The translations under genes were made by a program, and so were the position numbers. Positions 11,600-24,800 of a DNA stretch of 64,000 nt are shown piece by piece. This stretch comes from Aporrectodea caliginosa. Lineage: Eukaryota; Annelida; Clitellata; Crassiclitellata; Lumbricidae. The notes under the pieces were generated by a model. It made no database searches. It saw only the letters and a list, made by a program, of their open reading frames with translations, and was not told the origin of the DNA. The DNA lies in assembly GCA_020284085.1 (NCBI GenBank), contig JACEVL010000132.1, positions 1,080,001-1,144,000 of the forward strand, given 5' to 3'. The first letter of the stretch is position 1; every line of letters starts with the position of its first letter.

Positions 11600-12527
11600 C
11601 TGTCAGTTCTGACTATAACAAAACATCCGTCATACTCAACACAAGTTTTCTACCGGTCGTATACTGAGCTCCCAAGTATCTACGTGACCTCATCCGCCTG
11701 CCGACCTCAGCCACTTCTCTTCGCCCGCTACGCTCACTTGACCGGCATGATCTCTTTGTCCCGCGAGTGAGGACTAGAGAGTGACATGGGGAATTTCCCC
11801 GCGGGAAAACCGCGGTAACCGCGGTAAATCCCGCGGTAATGGGGACAACAATTGCGGTAATACCGCGGTAATGGGGAAAAATTGCGGTAATACCGCGGTA
11901 ATGGGGTTCACTCTCGCGGTAATGCCGCGGTAATGGGCAAGAAACCGGCAAGAAACCCGGGTGATGTTAAGAACTTGAGAACTGATAAGGAGATTTTTTA
12001 TTTTCTGAAGCCTTCTAGTCAGAAATAGTCAGGGCTTGGTTAATGCAAACTGTCGATAAGATAATAACAGACTATTGCAGTCTGCAATACAAATAGATTT
12101 TTAAGCTAAAAAATGTTATTTTTTAAATTTGAATTGGTGTAAACTTTTTGCGGGGAATGTGATGTCGTCCTGCGGGGATGGGGTGGGGATGGGGAGAAAA
12201 CCTGCGGGGATGGGGCGGGGATGGGGAGAAACCCTGCGGGGATGGGGCGGGGATGGGGAAGACTTACTTGTTGCGGGGCGGGGATGGGGACGAGATTGTC
12301 TCCCCATGTCACTCTCTAGTGAGGACTGCTACGGCGAAAACACGAGCCCTGCACTATGGAACCAGATCCCTCCTTTGACACGTTATTAACTGGTGGGCCA
12401 AGTACCTGTTTTCGTTGTCTCAGGACCACTTTTTTTCTAGGAGCGTCTCTGATTAGTGTGCACTGCGAGAGGCGCCATATAAATTTATAGATACAATACA
12501 ATACAATACAATAACAATACCAGTTTT
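11600..12527 (+). mobile_element. LINE remnant with (ACAAT)n tail, split by a hAT-like element
   Basis: Plus-strand remains of a different LINE family. Before the insertion (11640-11774) the translation includes YLRDLIRLPT and HDLFVPRVRT, and after it (12327-12400) come ATAKTRALHY and, in the next frame, ALWNQIPP, the usual C-terminal RT-associated segment. The tail 'gcgagaggcgccatataaattt' leads into (ACAAT)n at 12491-12528. Frameshifts make it a pseudogene. Confidence 0.7.
11775..12318. mobile_element. hAT-like MITE, family 1 copy A
   Basis: The terminal inverted repeats are TAGAGAGTGACATGGGGA and its exact complement. The 8-bp target duplication GTGAGGAC is perfect (11767-11774 and 12319-12326). 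An 8-bp duplication and a TAGAG terminus are the hallmarks of the hAT superfamily. Internally the left third holds tandem 'attgcggtaataccgcggtaatgggg' units and the right third G-rich 'tgcggggatgggg' units. It encodes no transposase. A second copy is at 39296-39792. Confidence 0.9.
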
Positions 12528-12599
12528 AATTTTGAATGACACTGTGAACATAAAATAATGTTGAATTAGATTAGTCAGAATCATGAAATCTCGTTCCAT

Positions 12600-13050
12600 A
12601 GAACATCAACAAGACCAGTCTCTCATGAATTTTTATAACACCCGATTTGTTTGGCTCCGAGGTCGGATTCAAGTCTCTAAGATCGATCTTTCTGTCCTTC
12701 GCCGGTCTTTTCCTGCCATCACATCCGCTACCTCTGTGCGAGACTTGGGGATTATTCTTGATCAAGAGTTAACGCTTCTTAACCATGTTAACAATGCATG
12801 TCGTACCTGCTAATAATATCTCCATCAGATTCGCTCTGTGCGACGATCACTTACTACACACTGCCAGTACACAGGTTGCTTTTGCACTGATCCCTGCTTT
12901 CGTCTCTTCTAGAATCGATTTTGGAAATCGGTCCTGTGTCCTGGAACAACCTTCCTCATAAAATTAGAGCTGAGCTACTCACCCTGTCTCCTTTTCTGTT
13001 CCGAAAGCGCTTTAAGTCTATTCTGCTTCATCGAGAGCTCTCCTTGTCGG
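12600..13050 (+). mobile_element. CR1/L2-like LINE RT remnant
   Basis: A plus-strand translation of 12640-12810 gives TRFVWLRGRI and ATSVRDLGIILDQELTL, the region just after the RT catalytic core in this LINE group (compare TTVRDLGVQLDQELTF in the copy at 227-1636). It continues, after stops and frameshifts, with HQIRSVRRSLT and then VSWNNLPHKIRAELL near 12940. A hAT-like element interrupts it at 13051, and a few dozen bases may continue after 14266. Confidence 0.75.
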
Positions 13051-14257
13051 CAAGGGCGTAACTTTACCCCAGAAAGTGGTGGTGACCAATCCGCTCCTAA
13101 TGTTTAACGTAGGCCTACTACTGGAACGCTAGCTATGCGCAGGACACCAGCTTATTCACAAGCGCTGCGTTAAGTCAGAGGGTTGTCCACAGAGTGTTCG
13201 ATGGTGTTTCAAGTCCAATTGCGAAGGAGACAAGAGACTTGCAGCGTCGAAGTCTCAGAGACACGCTACGCATTGTCCGGTTGCTACTGCGGCTTTTAGA
13301 TGAATATCGTTAGGCTACTATACTGTACTAGTACTACCAATAATTGACGTTATGGTATCAATAGTCATTGTCAACGCTAAATCCTGTAGTTTAGGTTGGT
13401 AAATTAGTTTAACGTCTTGACGCTGGTAAGTAAGCAGGCTACCAATGTCCGTCATAATTGGCTTTGCCATCAATCCAGCTTCCATTTACGAGAAAAAAAA
13501 TTCAGGAATCAAACTTCTATTTAGCCAAGAAATTTTTCATCAATCAAACTTCCCTTTAGGGAAGAATTGTTTTCGTCAATCCCACTTCTATTTAAGCAAA
13601 AACACTTTATCAATCCAGCTTCTATTGAAGCATAGACTTTGTTTAATCAATCCAGCTTCTATTTACGAAAAACAATTATTTCCATCAATCCAACTTCTAT
13701 TTAAACAAAGAATTGGTTTCATCAATCCAACTTCCATTTAGGCAAACAATTATTTTCATCGATCCCGCTTCCATTTTAAATAGACCATATAAAATAATTT
13801 ATCAGCCTAAACTACGGTTTTGCCCACTAAATTACCATAGACTGCAGATAGAGCTTACAGCCTACCACGGAAACAGGATAGGGTCTACATTGCATGCACA
13901 ATAGTATAACCTTTCGCGGTTTCTTTAGAATGAATCCATACAGTTTTCCATATGAATCTGATAATTTTGACCTCTCATAGAAACGAAATTGAAAACGTTA
14001 CTGACGCCCCCAAATTATTAAGCCAAACATATGCAAGTAAGGTAGTGTGGACACACTGTGGAGGCCTCTATCAGCATTGCCACCATTGCGATGTTAAGTA
14101 TGCATGAATAGCCTAGACGGTAGATAAAAAATGCTTTCATGTAAAAAATATATTTCATTGCAGGACCAAAAAGTGGTGGTGACTAATGACTATCACCACC
14201 ACTTTAAAAAGTGGTGGTGACCGGACACCACCGTCACAATAGAAAGTTACGCCTATG
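13051..14257. mobile_element. hAT-like non-autonomous element, 1.2 kb
   Basis: The left end reads CAAGGGCGTAACTTT and the complement of the right end CATAGGCGTAACTTT. The 8-bp target duplication CTTGTCGG is perfect (13043-13050 and 14258-14265). Subterminal 'aaagtggtggtgacc' motifs occur near both ends, with an inverted pair at 14175-14222. It sits inside a LINE remnant. The interior includes a tandem array at 13450-13785. No transposase is present. Confidence 0.88.
13450..13785. repeat. ~46-bp minisatellite inside the hAT-like element
   Basis: About seven diverged units each contain 'catcaatcca(g/a)cttc(t/c)attta' followed by an A-rich spacer. The same unit occurs about twice at 52436-52550 in another inverted-repeat element, so the two elements share internal sequence. 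Confidence 0.75.
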
Positions 14258-14289
14258 CTTGTCGGGTCGGGAGAGCAACTGATGAGTTT

Positions 14290-15155
14290 TTCTTCGAAGA
14301 TGCGCTTTACATAATTTCATTTCTGTTACGTTATGTTATGCTATCATTACACTTAGGTGCCATCTGACTTGACAGTCACAATTAATTCCTTATCACGTAG
14401 CCCATAGTTGCCAACCAAACAACAATCCGGAAATGTATCCGCCACCAATACCTGCGCCCATCTTAACATAGGCTAAACTCGTGCTATCACTAGGGGAACC
14501 ATACAAACGTACAAACACACATTCAAAAAAAACCAATGAAAACTAATTGTAGAGGTAACCATCAAGCCACACATAGCATGCGTATTGGTGACGGTTACCT
14601 TCAGCCGATGTGCAACGATAACCTCTTCACGTCAGTAGCTGAGAGGAAATTGGCCTTACGAGTTGTTCTGAAGATGGCGCTGAGTGCAATCACACCTGCG
14701 CCCGTGTTACGTAGGCGTAACGCCACGAAATCAGACGTCAGAGAAGCCAGTTGCTCTACGTGAAGATCAACGATGGCAAAACTGGCCTGACTTGATGCGA
14801 TTTTGTCCCCAAGGTACAGATGTTTATCTAATTATACGGCTTCTGAACAGAATACTAATTGAGCCGCGATAGCGTCAGATCCTGGCGGTGGATGTGCTCA
14901 GGACAAAGATGCATCGCAAACACCGGGGGACAGGTGAAAAGTAAAGAAGCTAATGGACTGGCGAGAATGGATAAATGAGCTCTGATAATCTGGTTCTACA
15001 TAAATGTGCTTCATAGATGCTAGTCTACTTTTTGTCTGCAAAAGTCTTGCAGTTGACTCTGCAGCGAAGCCAACTATAGTCAAACTCTCTATCTCGTAAA
15101 ACATTTGTGATTCGGATGCTTTATACTTTGAGTATATTTGATGATCTTTGTACAC
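14290..15155. other. unassigned DNA
   Basis: No gene or repeat recognised. Short open frames on both strands lack motifs. Confidence 0.4.
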
Positions 15156-15159
15156 CAAA

Positions 15160-15214
15160 ATGCGGTTAGCAGTTGGTTTTTCAATAAAGGATATACTTAC
15201 TTACTTACTTTAAC
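15160..15214 (+). mobile_element. retroelement 3' end with (CTTA)n tail
   Basis: 'caataaaggatatacttacttactt' is the terminus of a retroelement that also ends at 28113-28198, 50590-50700, 53850-53890 and, inverted, at 57150-57240. The shared signature is AATAAAGAATAT(T)CTTA followed by CTTA repeats. Confidence 0.6.
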
Positions 15215-15555
15215 TTAAAACACTCGGATGTCGTTGAATAGTTTGTTGGTCACCAGCATCGCCACTTCTAGCAGCGACTCCGACCGACTGAGCCGAGCTA
15301 CTTTACAGTTTAATGTTACACTTAAGTACTCTTTCGGTCGTCGTCCCTAAGCTTGGTCTACATGTTTTACACGTGCAGGCCCCTGTGGTTGACCACAGGC
15401 ACATTTCCCCTACCTGTGCTACACCCGCTGCTAGTGCATTCATGCCACGTCTATGCATAGCACATGCAGGTATCTGCCTATCCTCTTTCTATCTTGGTGT
15501 CTGTCTGACCGTGTGTTTGGCTGTCTGTCTGACCGTCTTTCTGAATGTTTGTGTC

Positions 15556-15931
<376 letters not shown>

Positions 15932-16139
15932 GTCTCTGTCTGCTATAAATCCCTCTCTCAAATGCCTCTGTGTGTGTCATACACACCTCTCTACAGTTGC
16001 ATTGATTTGCAAAGAGCATCTTGCGTCACTTCGCGTTCTGCGTGGGCCTACGATTATGTCTTCAATCGCGATGAAGATGATGAAGATGAAAATGAAGATG
16101 ACGCAGCCAATGACTATGGCGATTATGAGAATTCATTGT

Positions 16140-16373
16140 GGGGCGCGGTGGTGTAGGGGTATGTTCGGTGCCTTGCAACCGGAGGGTTGTTGGTTCGAAT
16201 CCACCTCAAGCCGCCGCGTAGGGACCCTGGGCAAGTCCTTCACTCGCAATTGCTCATGCGCTTCGGCGTGAAACTCCGATTCAGTGTCCGCGCTGTAGTC
16301 GGGAGCGCCTCTGAGTAGAAATCTTGAAGGGGCGCTATATAAATATCTGAAATGAATTAAATGAATGAATTAA
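16140..16373 (+). mobile_element. tRNA-derived SINE sharing the LINE 3' tail, copy 1
   Basis: The 5' part is tRNA-like: an A-box region in GTGGTGTAGGGGTATGTTCGG and a perfect B box GGTTCGAATCC at 16190-16200. A central body containing CCTGGGCAAGTCCTTCAC follows. The 3' part (GAGCGCCTCTGAGTAG then GGGGCGCTATATAAAT and ATGAATGAATT) matches the LINE terminus at 212-300, so mobilisation by that LINE is likely. Pol III transcription from the internal boxes is expected. A second copy is at 28795-28998. Confidence 0.92.
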
Positions 16374-16608
16374 GAAAACGAAGAAATAGCAGATTACATT
16401 TAACACAAACACCAAGATGACAGTGAATTGCTGAAAGCGCGAAAGACATTTTGTTGCTAAAGTATATTCTGTAGCTGAGTAAGTAACTGGAGCTTCTTGT
16501 AGAGCCTTCTAATTGTGACTTGTCATGAAAGACGTTGTGATTATTTTGTTGTTGAGCTATTATAGGATAAGTCACGCACATGAAATGCCGTGTCGTATTT
16601 GTATGTAT
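16374..16608. other. unassigned DNA
   Basis: Nothing recognised between the SINE and the following inverted-repeat element. Confidence 0.4.
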
Positions 16609-17055
16609 GGTCAGTAGAAATTCACGAAGTCACGGAAGCCGTGAATTCCGTGATTTTCGACATTTACCGTTGATGCCCTGAATTTCCCATAGGTCGTGAA
16701 TTGCCGTCATTTTTGGACAAAGTTTGTTAAATTAATGCGAAAGTACGTTAGGAACAGATATGTTTGCAAGGTAACAAATTACACAGCGATAGAGCGTCCC
16801 TGCATGCTTTGAAAAATCTATGTAATTGATGTGATTAGGTCTATCTTAGTAAAATAATACAAACGTCATTTAGACTGACATTTTTGTGGTATTATAGTTT
16901 GCGACAGCGTCGTTTCTTTGTTATTTGCGCTATTGTTTGGTTGGATCTGAGTAAATAAAAGCGTGATTTCGTTCCCCGAATTTGCCGTGATTTTTGCCCA
17001 TTTCTACAAAATCCTACCGTGATTTTCGAACTTTTGTGTCGTGAACTTTTACTGA
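16609..17055. mobile_element. candidate inverted-repeat DNA element
   Basis: The left end TCAGTAGAAATTCACGA and the complement of the right end, TCAGTAAAAGTTCACGA, form imperfect terminal repeats. The interior repeats phrases such as 'ccgtgattttcg' and 'ccgtgaatt' near both ends. I could not find a target duplication, so the boundaries are approximate. No coding sequence. Confidence 0.6.
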
Positions 17056-17559
17056 TTCTAATCGTCTTATAGTGGCAGTGGCTTGGTCCAGATTGAGACG
17101 GGATTCCCTACTGAGAACCATCATTGAAGGAAGAATGGAGGGCAGAGAACTTGAAGAAGTATGTAAGTGGAGTCACTGATGAGCTGCGTCATCCATCGGA
17201 TTTCTTTGACGTCACTCTATTATTCAAATTAGCATTGTTCAGCGCCTGTCATTGTCCCATAGTTGCTGAGGAGATTAGCATCTTCTTGCGCTAGACTGAA
17301 CGTAATCTGATGTAATCTGATAGGCGTATATAAACAGCGTATCGACGGCATGTAGATCTAGGTGCCAGTGCTATCGGATTTCGTGTATAATAAGCATATT
17401 AATCATAATTATATCACGGCCACCGTTGTAGTGTTCCCCACTGCATGGCGCCGCCTAAATGGGTTTTGACATTTGGTGTATAGGCAGGCTGCCTTTGGTA
17501 TGAGCGGCTAATGTTTGATCCCTAATCGACGACCACCTTATCGGCTGAATTCCCACAGG

Positions 17560-17850
17560 CTTTCCACTCCAAATTAATGTTCCCCCTCTTCAAGAATTCC
17601 TATCCTAATCCATCCGATCCTCCGCCTTCGAAGCTTTCTCGTCCTCAACGAAACAAGAATTAGCAGCTGCTCTGCTTCCTCTCTCTGGTCCTCTGGAAAC
17701 CGGGTTCTGACCTCCACTGGCCATCTCTGAATAGCTCCTGTGACACAAAGCAGCGCTCGTGAATAAGCTAAAGCCCCGAGCTTAGGTTTCGAGTATATCG
17801 CTTTAGTAATCTGAAGTATACCATTACGGTTATGATGAACAGAGGATGAG
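17560..17850 (+). mobile_element. retroelement 3' end, same family as 3346-3622
   Basis: It shares 'gctttctc(a/g)tcctcaac(a/g)aaac', 'ccatctctg', 'gcagcgctcgtgaataagct' and 'cgctttag' with the copy at 3346-3622, in the same order. The tail is short (ATTACGGTTATGATG). From 17056 to 17560 nothing is recognised. Confidence 0.65.
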
Positions 17851-18882
17851 TACAGCCATTACGCAGTTTCCGGAGGACACACAAATCTTCACTGACAGGT
17901 GCTTTGACCATGATGCACAGGCTTATCCCCGAAGGTTTCTGGCAGGTTGGCTTCCCAATAGTTTGCACCAGAGTTTGGCTCGCTATTATGTACCACGTAG
18001 CCGTATAGGCCTACAATACATTCGCGGGAAAAGACTATCCAAGCCAGGTACCAAGAATTGAGATATTCGAGCCGAGGCCATGCCCTATTCTATTCGTTGC
18101 GTGGCTGGTGAATATTTTCTTTGTTTTTTACGAGTATCGCATCTGATTCTCGATATGAATTTCGATTCTGTTTTCTTATTGTAATATTTCATTTATCTTT
18201 CATAGAATTAATCTTATTTATTAGATTCTTTTAATATTCTGAGCGAGTATACGTGTCTTCTGTAAAGAGCTATACTTCCCAAGAAATTAATAACTGCATC
18301 TATATACTATATATAGCCTATAGTTTCTCCTGGACGCCTCACAGTAAGACGAACACCTGTCTTGACGTTATGACAAATATTTATTAAACATGTTTATTGC
18401 TTATTAAAGACATTTTTTTCCGTCCATTTCACTATATTATTTTTAATAGTTTTATTCACTCGCTTTATATTATGCGCTCACTTTATTTATTTAACGGTTA
18501 ATAGATTTATCTCTCTAATTTATTCATTTATTTATTATACATCGAATTCTGTTTGTCTATTCGCTAGTATGCGAAGACCCCAGAGTAGACGTCGTAAACA
18601 TTGTAAACGAATTGTCTTTAAAATTGACAGTTGGGCTCTAAACTTGAATAAACACCTGATAAATAAACGGAAAACATGACTAGGCTAATCATAACTTTAA
18701 AGAGGAAATAATTAGGCCTAACTATTGCAAAAGCGTGCTGAATGTAATTAGCGCTTGTATTTCTCCGATTATTAATTTCCTAATAGCCTAATAAAGTTGT
18801 TCTTAATCAAATTAAAAACTTCAAACTTCGGCAGTCCAGCTTTTATAATGTGCCGAACAATTACACCTGCCGTCTCTGTAAC
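17851..18882. other. AT-rich flank of the 13-bp array
   Basis: About 1 kb of AT-rich DNA with TTTATT-rich stretches at 18440-18540. No gene or known repeat seen. Confidence 0.45.
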
Positions 18883-21800
18883 AAGTTATTGAAAAGAGTT
18901 ATTGAAAGAGTTATTGAGTTATTGAAAAGAGTTATTGAAAGGATTATTGAAAAGAGTTATTGAAAAGAGTTAAGAAAAAGTTATTGAAACAGTTACTGAA
19001 AGAGTTATTGAGAAAAGAGTTATTGAAAGAGTTATTGAAAGAGTTGAGTTATTGAAAAGAGTTATCGAAAAAAGTTATTGAAACCGTTCTTGAAAAGAGT
19101 TATGAAAAGAGTTATTGAAAGAGTTATTGAAAAGAGTTATTGAAAAGAGTTATTGGCCGAAGTTATTAGAAAAGAGTTATTGAAACAGTTATTGAAAAGA
19201 AAGTTATTGAAAAGAGTTATTGAAAAGAGTTATTGAAAAGAGTTATTGAAAGAGTTATTGAAAAGAGTTATTGAAAAGAGTTATTGAAAAGAGTTATTGA
19301 AAAGAGTTATTGAAAAGAGTTATTGAAAAGAGTTATTGAAAAGAGTTATTGAAAGAGTTATTGAAAAGAGTTATTGAAAAGAGTTATTGAAAAGAGTTAT
19401 TGAAAAAGTTTGAAAAGAGTTATTGAAAAGAGTTATTGAAAGAGTTATTGAAAAGAGTTATTGAAAAGAGTTATTGAAAAGAGTTATTGAAAAAGAGTTA
19501 TTGTTATTGAAGAGTTATTGAAAGAGTTATTGAAAAGAGTTATTGAAAAGAGTTATTGAAAAGAGTTATTGAAAAGAGTTATTGAAAAGAGTTATTGAAA
19601 AGAGTTATTGAAAAGAGTTATTGAAAAGAGTTATTGAAAAGAGTTATTGAAAAGAGTTATTGAAAAGAGTTATTGAAAAGAGTTATTGAAAAGAGTTATT
19701 GAAAAGAGTTATTGAAAGAGTTATTGAAAAGAGTTATTGAAAAGAGTTATTGAAAAGAGTTATTGAAAAGAGTTATTGAAAAGAGTTATTGAAAAGAGTT
19801 ATTGAAAAGAGTTATTGAAAAGAGTTATTGAAAAGAGTTATTGAAAGAGTTATTGAAAAGAGTTATTGAAAAGAGTTATTGAAGAGTTATTGAAAAGAGT
19901 TATTGAAAGAGTTATTGAAAAGAGTTATTGAAAAGAGTTATTGAAAAGAGTTATTGAAAGAGTTATTGAAAAGAGTTATTGAAAAGAGTTATTGAAAAGA
20001 GTTATTGAAAAGAGTTATTGAAAAGAGTTATTGAAAAGAGTTATTGAAAAGAGTTATTGAAAGAGTTATTGAAAAGAGTTATTGAAAAGAGTTATTAAAA
20101 GAGTTATTGAAAAGAGTTATTGAAAAGAGTTATTGAAAGAGTTATTGAAAAGAGTTATTGAAAAGAGTTATTGAAAAGAGTTATTGAAAAGAGTTATTGA
20201 AAAGAGTTATTGAAAAGAGTTATTGGAAAGAGTTATTGAAAAGAGTTATTGAAAAGAGTTATTGAAAAGAGTTATTGAAAAGAGTTATTGAAAAGAGTTA
20301 TTGAAAGAGTTATTGAAAAGAGTTATTGAAAAGAGTTATTGAAAAGAGTTATTGAAAGAGTTATTGAAAAGAGTTATTGAAAAGAGTTATTGAAAAGAGT
20401 TATTGAAAGAGTTATTGAAGAGTTATTGATTGAAAGAGTTATTGAAAAGAGTTATTGAAAAGAGTTATTGAAAAGAGTTATTGAAAAGAGTTATTGAAAG
20501 AGTTATTGAAAAGAGTTATTGAAAAGAGTTATTGAAAAGAGTTATTGAAAAGAGTTATTGAAAAGAGTTATTGAAAAGAGTTATTGAAAAGAGTTATTGA
20601 AAAGAGTTATTGAAAGAGTTATTGAAAAGAGTTATTGAAAAGAGTTATTGAAAAGAGTTATTGAAAAGAGTTATTGAAAAGAGTTATTGAAAAGAGTTAT
20701 TGAAAAGAGTTATTGAAAAGAGTTATTGAAAAGAGTTATTGAAAAGAGTTATTGAAAAGAGTTATTGAAAAGAGTTATTGAAAAGAGTTATTGAAAAGAG
20801 TTATTGAAAGAGTTATTGAAAAGAGTTATTGAAAAGAGTTATTGAAAAGAGTTATTGAAAAAGAGTTATTGAAAAGAGTTATTGAAAAGAGTTATTGAAA
20901 GAGTTATTGAAAAGAGTTATTGAAAAGAGTTATTGAAAAGAGTTATTGAAAAGAGTTATTGAAAAGAGTTATTGAAAAGAGTTATTGAAAAGAGTTATTG
21001 AAAAGAGTTATTGAAAAAGAGTTATTGAAAAGAGTTATTGAAAAGAGTTATTGAAAAGAGTTATTGAAAAGAGTTATTGAAAAGAGTTATTGAAAAGAGT
21101 TATTGAAAAGAGTTATTGAAAAGAGTTATTGAAAAGAGTTATTGAAAAGAGTTATTGAAAAGAGTTATTGAAAAGAGTTATTGAAAAGAGTTATTGAAAA
21201 GAGTTATTGAAAGAGTTATTGAAAAAGAGTTATTGAAAAGAGTTATTGAAAAGAGTTATTGAAAAGAGTTATTGAAAAGAGTTATTGAAAAGAGTTATTG
21301 AAAAGAGTTATTGAAAAGAGTTATTTGAAAAGAGTTATTGAAAGAGTTATTGAAAAGAGTTATTGAAAAGAGTTATTGAAAAAGAGTTATTGAAAAGAGT
21401 TATTGAAAAGAGTTATTGAAAGAGTTATTGAAAAGAGTTATTGAAAAGAGTTATTGAAAAGAGTTATTGAAAAGAGTTATTGAAAAAGAGTTATTGAAAA
21501 GAGTTATTGAAAAGAGTTATTGAAAAGAGTTATTGAAAAGAGTTATTGAAAAGAGTTATTGAAAAAGAGTTATTGAAAAGAGTTATTGAAAAGAGTTATT
21601 GAAAAGAGTTATTAAAAAGAGTTATTGAAAAGAGTTATTGAAAAAGAGTTATTGAAAAGAGTTATTGAAAAGAGTTATTGAAAAGAGTTATTGAAAAGAG
21701 TTATTGAAAAGAGTTATTGAAAAGAGTTATTGAAAAGAGTTATTGAAAAGTTATTGAAAAGAGTTATTGAAAAGAGTTATTGAAAAGAGTTATTGAAAAG

Positions 21801-24800
21801 AGTTATTGAAAAGAGTTATTGAAAAGAGTTATTGAAAAGAGTTATTGAAAAGAGTTATTGAAAAGAGTTATTGAAAAGAGTTATTGAAAAGAGTTATTGA
21901 AAAGAGTTATTGAAAGTTATTGAAAAAGAGTTATTGAAAAGAGTTATTGAAAAGAGTTATTGAAAAGAGTTATTGAAAAGAGTTATTGAAAAGAGTTATT
22001 GAAAAGAGTTATTGAAAAGAGTTATTGAAAAGAGTTATTGAAAAGAGTTATTGAAAAGAGTTATTGAAAAGAGTTATTGAAAAGAGTTATTGAAAAGAGT
22101 TATTGAAAAGAGTTATTGAAAAGAGTTATTGAAAAGAGTTATTGAAAAGAGTTATTGAAAAGAGTTATTGAAAAGAGTTATTGAAAAGAGTTATTGAAAA
22201 GAGTTATTGAAAAGAGTTATTGAAAGAGTTATTGAAAAGAGTTATGAAAAGAGTTATTGAAAAGAGTTATTGAAAAGAGTTATTGAAAAGAGTTATTGAA
22301 AAGAGTTATTGAAAAGAAAAGAGTTATTGAAAAGAGTTATTGAAAAGAGTTATTGAAAAGAGTTATTGAAAAGAGTTATTGAAAAGAGTTATTGAAAAGA
22401 GTTATTGAAAAGAGTTATTGAAAAGAGTTATTGAAAAAGTTATTGAAAAGAGTTATTGAAAAGAGTTATTGAAAAGAGTTATTGAAAAGAGTTATTGAAA
22501 AAGTTATTGAAAAGAGTTATTGAAAAGAGTTATTGAAAAGAGTTATTGAAAAAAAGAGTTATTGAAAAGAGTTATTGAAAAGAGTTATTGAAAAGAGTTA
22601 TTGAAAAGAGTTATTGAAAAGAGTTATTGAAAAGAGTTATTGAAAAGAGTTATTGAAAAGAGTTATTGAAAAGAGTTATTGAAAGAGTTATTGAAAAGAG
22701 TTATTGAAAAGAGTTATTGAAAAAGAGTTATTGAAAAGAGTTATTGAAAAGAGTTATTGAAAAGAGTTATTTGAAAAGAGTTATTGAAAAGAGTTATTGA
22801 AAAGAGTTATTGAAAAGAGTTATTGAAAAGAGTTATTGAAAAGAGTTATTGAAAAGAGTTATTGAAAGAGTTATTGAAAAAGAGTTATTGAAAAGAGTTA
22901 TTGAAAAGAGTTATTGAAAGAGTTATTGAAAAGAGTTATTGAAAAGAGTTATTGAAAAGAGTTATTGAAAAGAGTTATTGAAAAGAGTTATTGAAAAGAG
23001 TTATTGAAAAGAGTTATTGAAAAGAGTTATTGAAAAGAGTTATTGAAAAGAGTTATTGAAAAGAGTTATTGAAAAGAGTTATTGAAAAGAGTTATTGAAA
23101 AGAGTTGAAAATTGAAAAGAGTTATTGAAAAGAGTTATTGAAAAGAGTTATTGAAAAGAGTTATTGAAAAGAGTTATTGAAAAGAGTTATTGAAAAGAGT
23201 TATTGAAAAGAGTTATTGAAAAAGAGTTATTGAAAAGAGTTATTGAAAAGAGTTATTGAAAAGAGTTATTGAAAAGAGTTATTGAAAAGAGTTATTGAAA
23301 AGAGTTATTGAAAAGAGTTATTGAAAAGAGTTATTGAAAAGAGTTATTGAAAAGAGTTATTGAAAAGAGTTATTGAAAAGAGTTATTGAAAAGAGTTATT
23401 GAAAAGAGTTATTGAAAAGAGTTATTGAAAGAGTTATTGAAAAGAGTTATTGAAAAGAGTTATTGAAAGAGTTATTGAAAGAGTTATTGAAAAGAGTTAT
23501 TGAAAAGAGTTATTGAAAAGAGTTATTGAAAAGAGTTATTGAAAAGAGTTATTGAAAAAGAGTTATTGAAAACAGTTATTGAAAAGAGTTATTGAAAAGA
23601 GTTATTGAAAAGAGTTATTGAAAAGAGTTATTGAAAAGAGTTATTGAAAAGAGTTATTGAAAAGAGTTATTGAAAAGAGTTATTGAAAAGAGTTATTGAA
23701 AAGAGTTATTGAAAAGAGTTATTGAAAAAGAGTTATTGAAAAGAGTTATTGAAAACAGTTATTGAAAACAGTTATTGAAAAGAGTTATTGAAAAGAGTTA
23801 TTGAAAAGAGTTATTGAAAAGAGTTATTGAAAAGAGTTATTGAAAAGAGTTATTGAAAAGAGTTATTGAAACGAGTTATTGAAAAGAGTTATTGAAAAGA
23901 GTTATTGAAAAGAGTTATTGAAAAAGAGTTATTGAAAAGAGTTATTGAAAAGAGTTATTGAAAAGAGTTATTGAAAAGAGTTATTGAAAAGAGTTATTGA
24001 AAAGAGTTATTGAAAAGAGTTATTGAAAAGAGTTATTGAAAAGAGTTATTGAAAAGAGTTATTGAAAAGAGTTATTGAAAAGAGTTATTGAAAAGAGTTA
24101 TTGAAAAGAGTTATTGAAAAGAGTTATTGAAAAGAGTTATTGAAAAGAGTTATTGAAAAGAGTTATTGAAAAGAGTTATTGAAAACAGTTATTGAAAAGA
24201 GTTATTGAAAAGAGTTATTGAAAAGAGTTATTGAAAAGAGTTATTGAAAAGAGTTATTGAAAAGAGTTATTGAAAAAGAGTTATTTGAAAAGAGTTATTG
24301 AAAAGAGTTATTGAAAAGAGTTATTGAAAAAGTTATTGAAAAGAGTTATTGAAAAGAGTTATTGAAAAGAGTTATTGAAAAGAGTTATTGAAAAGAGTTA
24401 TTGAAAAGAGTTATTGAAAAGAGTTATTGAAAAGAGTTATTGAAAAGAGTTATTGAAAAGAGTTATTGAAAAGAGTTATTGAAAAGAGTTATTGAAAAGA
24501 GTTATTGAAAAGAGTTATTGAAAAGAGTTATTGAAAAGAGTTATTGAAAAGAGTTATTGAAAAGAGTTATTGAAAAGAGTTATTGAAAAGAGTTATTGAA
24601 AAGAGTTATTGAAAAGAGTTATTGAAAAGAGTTATTGAAAAGAGTTATTGAAAAAGAGAGTTATTGAAAAGAGTTATTGAAAAGAGTTATTGAAAAGAGT
24701 TATTGAAAAGAGTTATTGAAAAGAGTTATTGAAAAGAGTTATTGAAAAGAGTTATTGAAAAGAGTTATTGAAAAAGTTATTGAAAACAGTTATTGAAAAG

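Noticed and set aside
16140..16200. Possible tRNA gene (A-box region plus perfect B box)
   Set aside because: No acceptor or anticodon stem pairing is visible, the sequence continues into a SINE body, and a second copy is at 28795. The same reasoning applies to 28205, 38452, 41005 and 46622.
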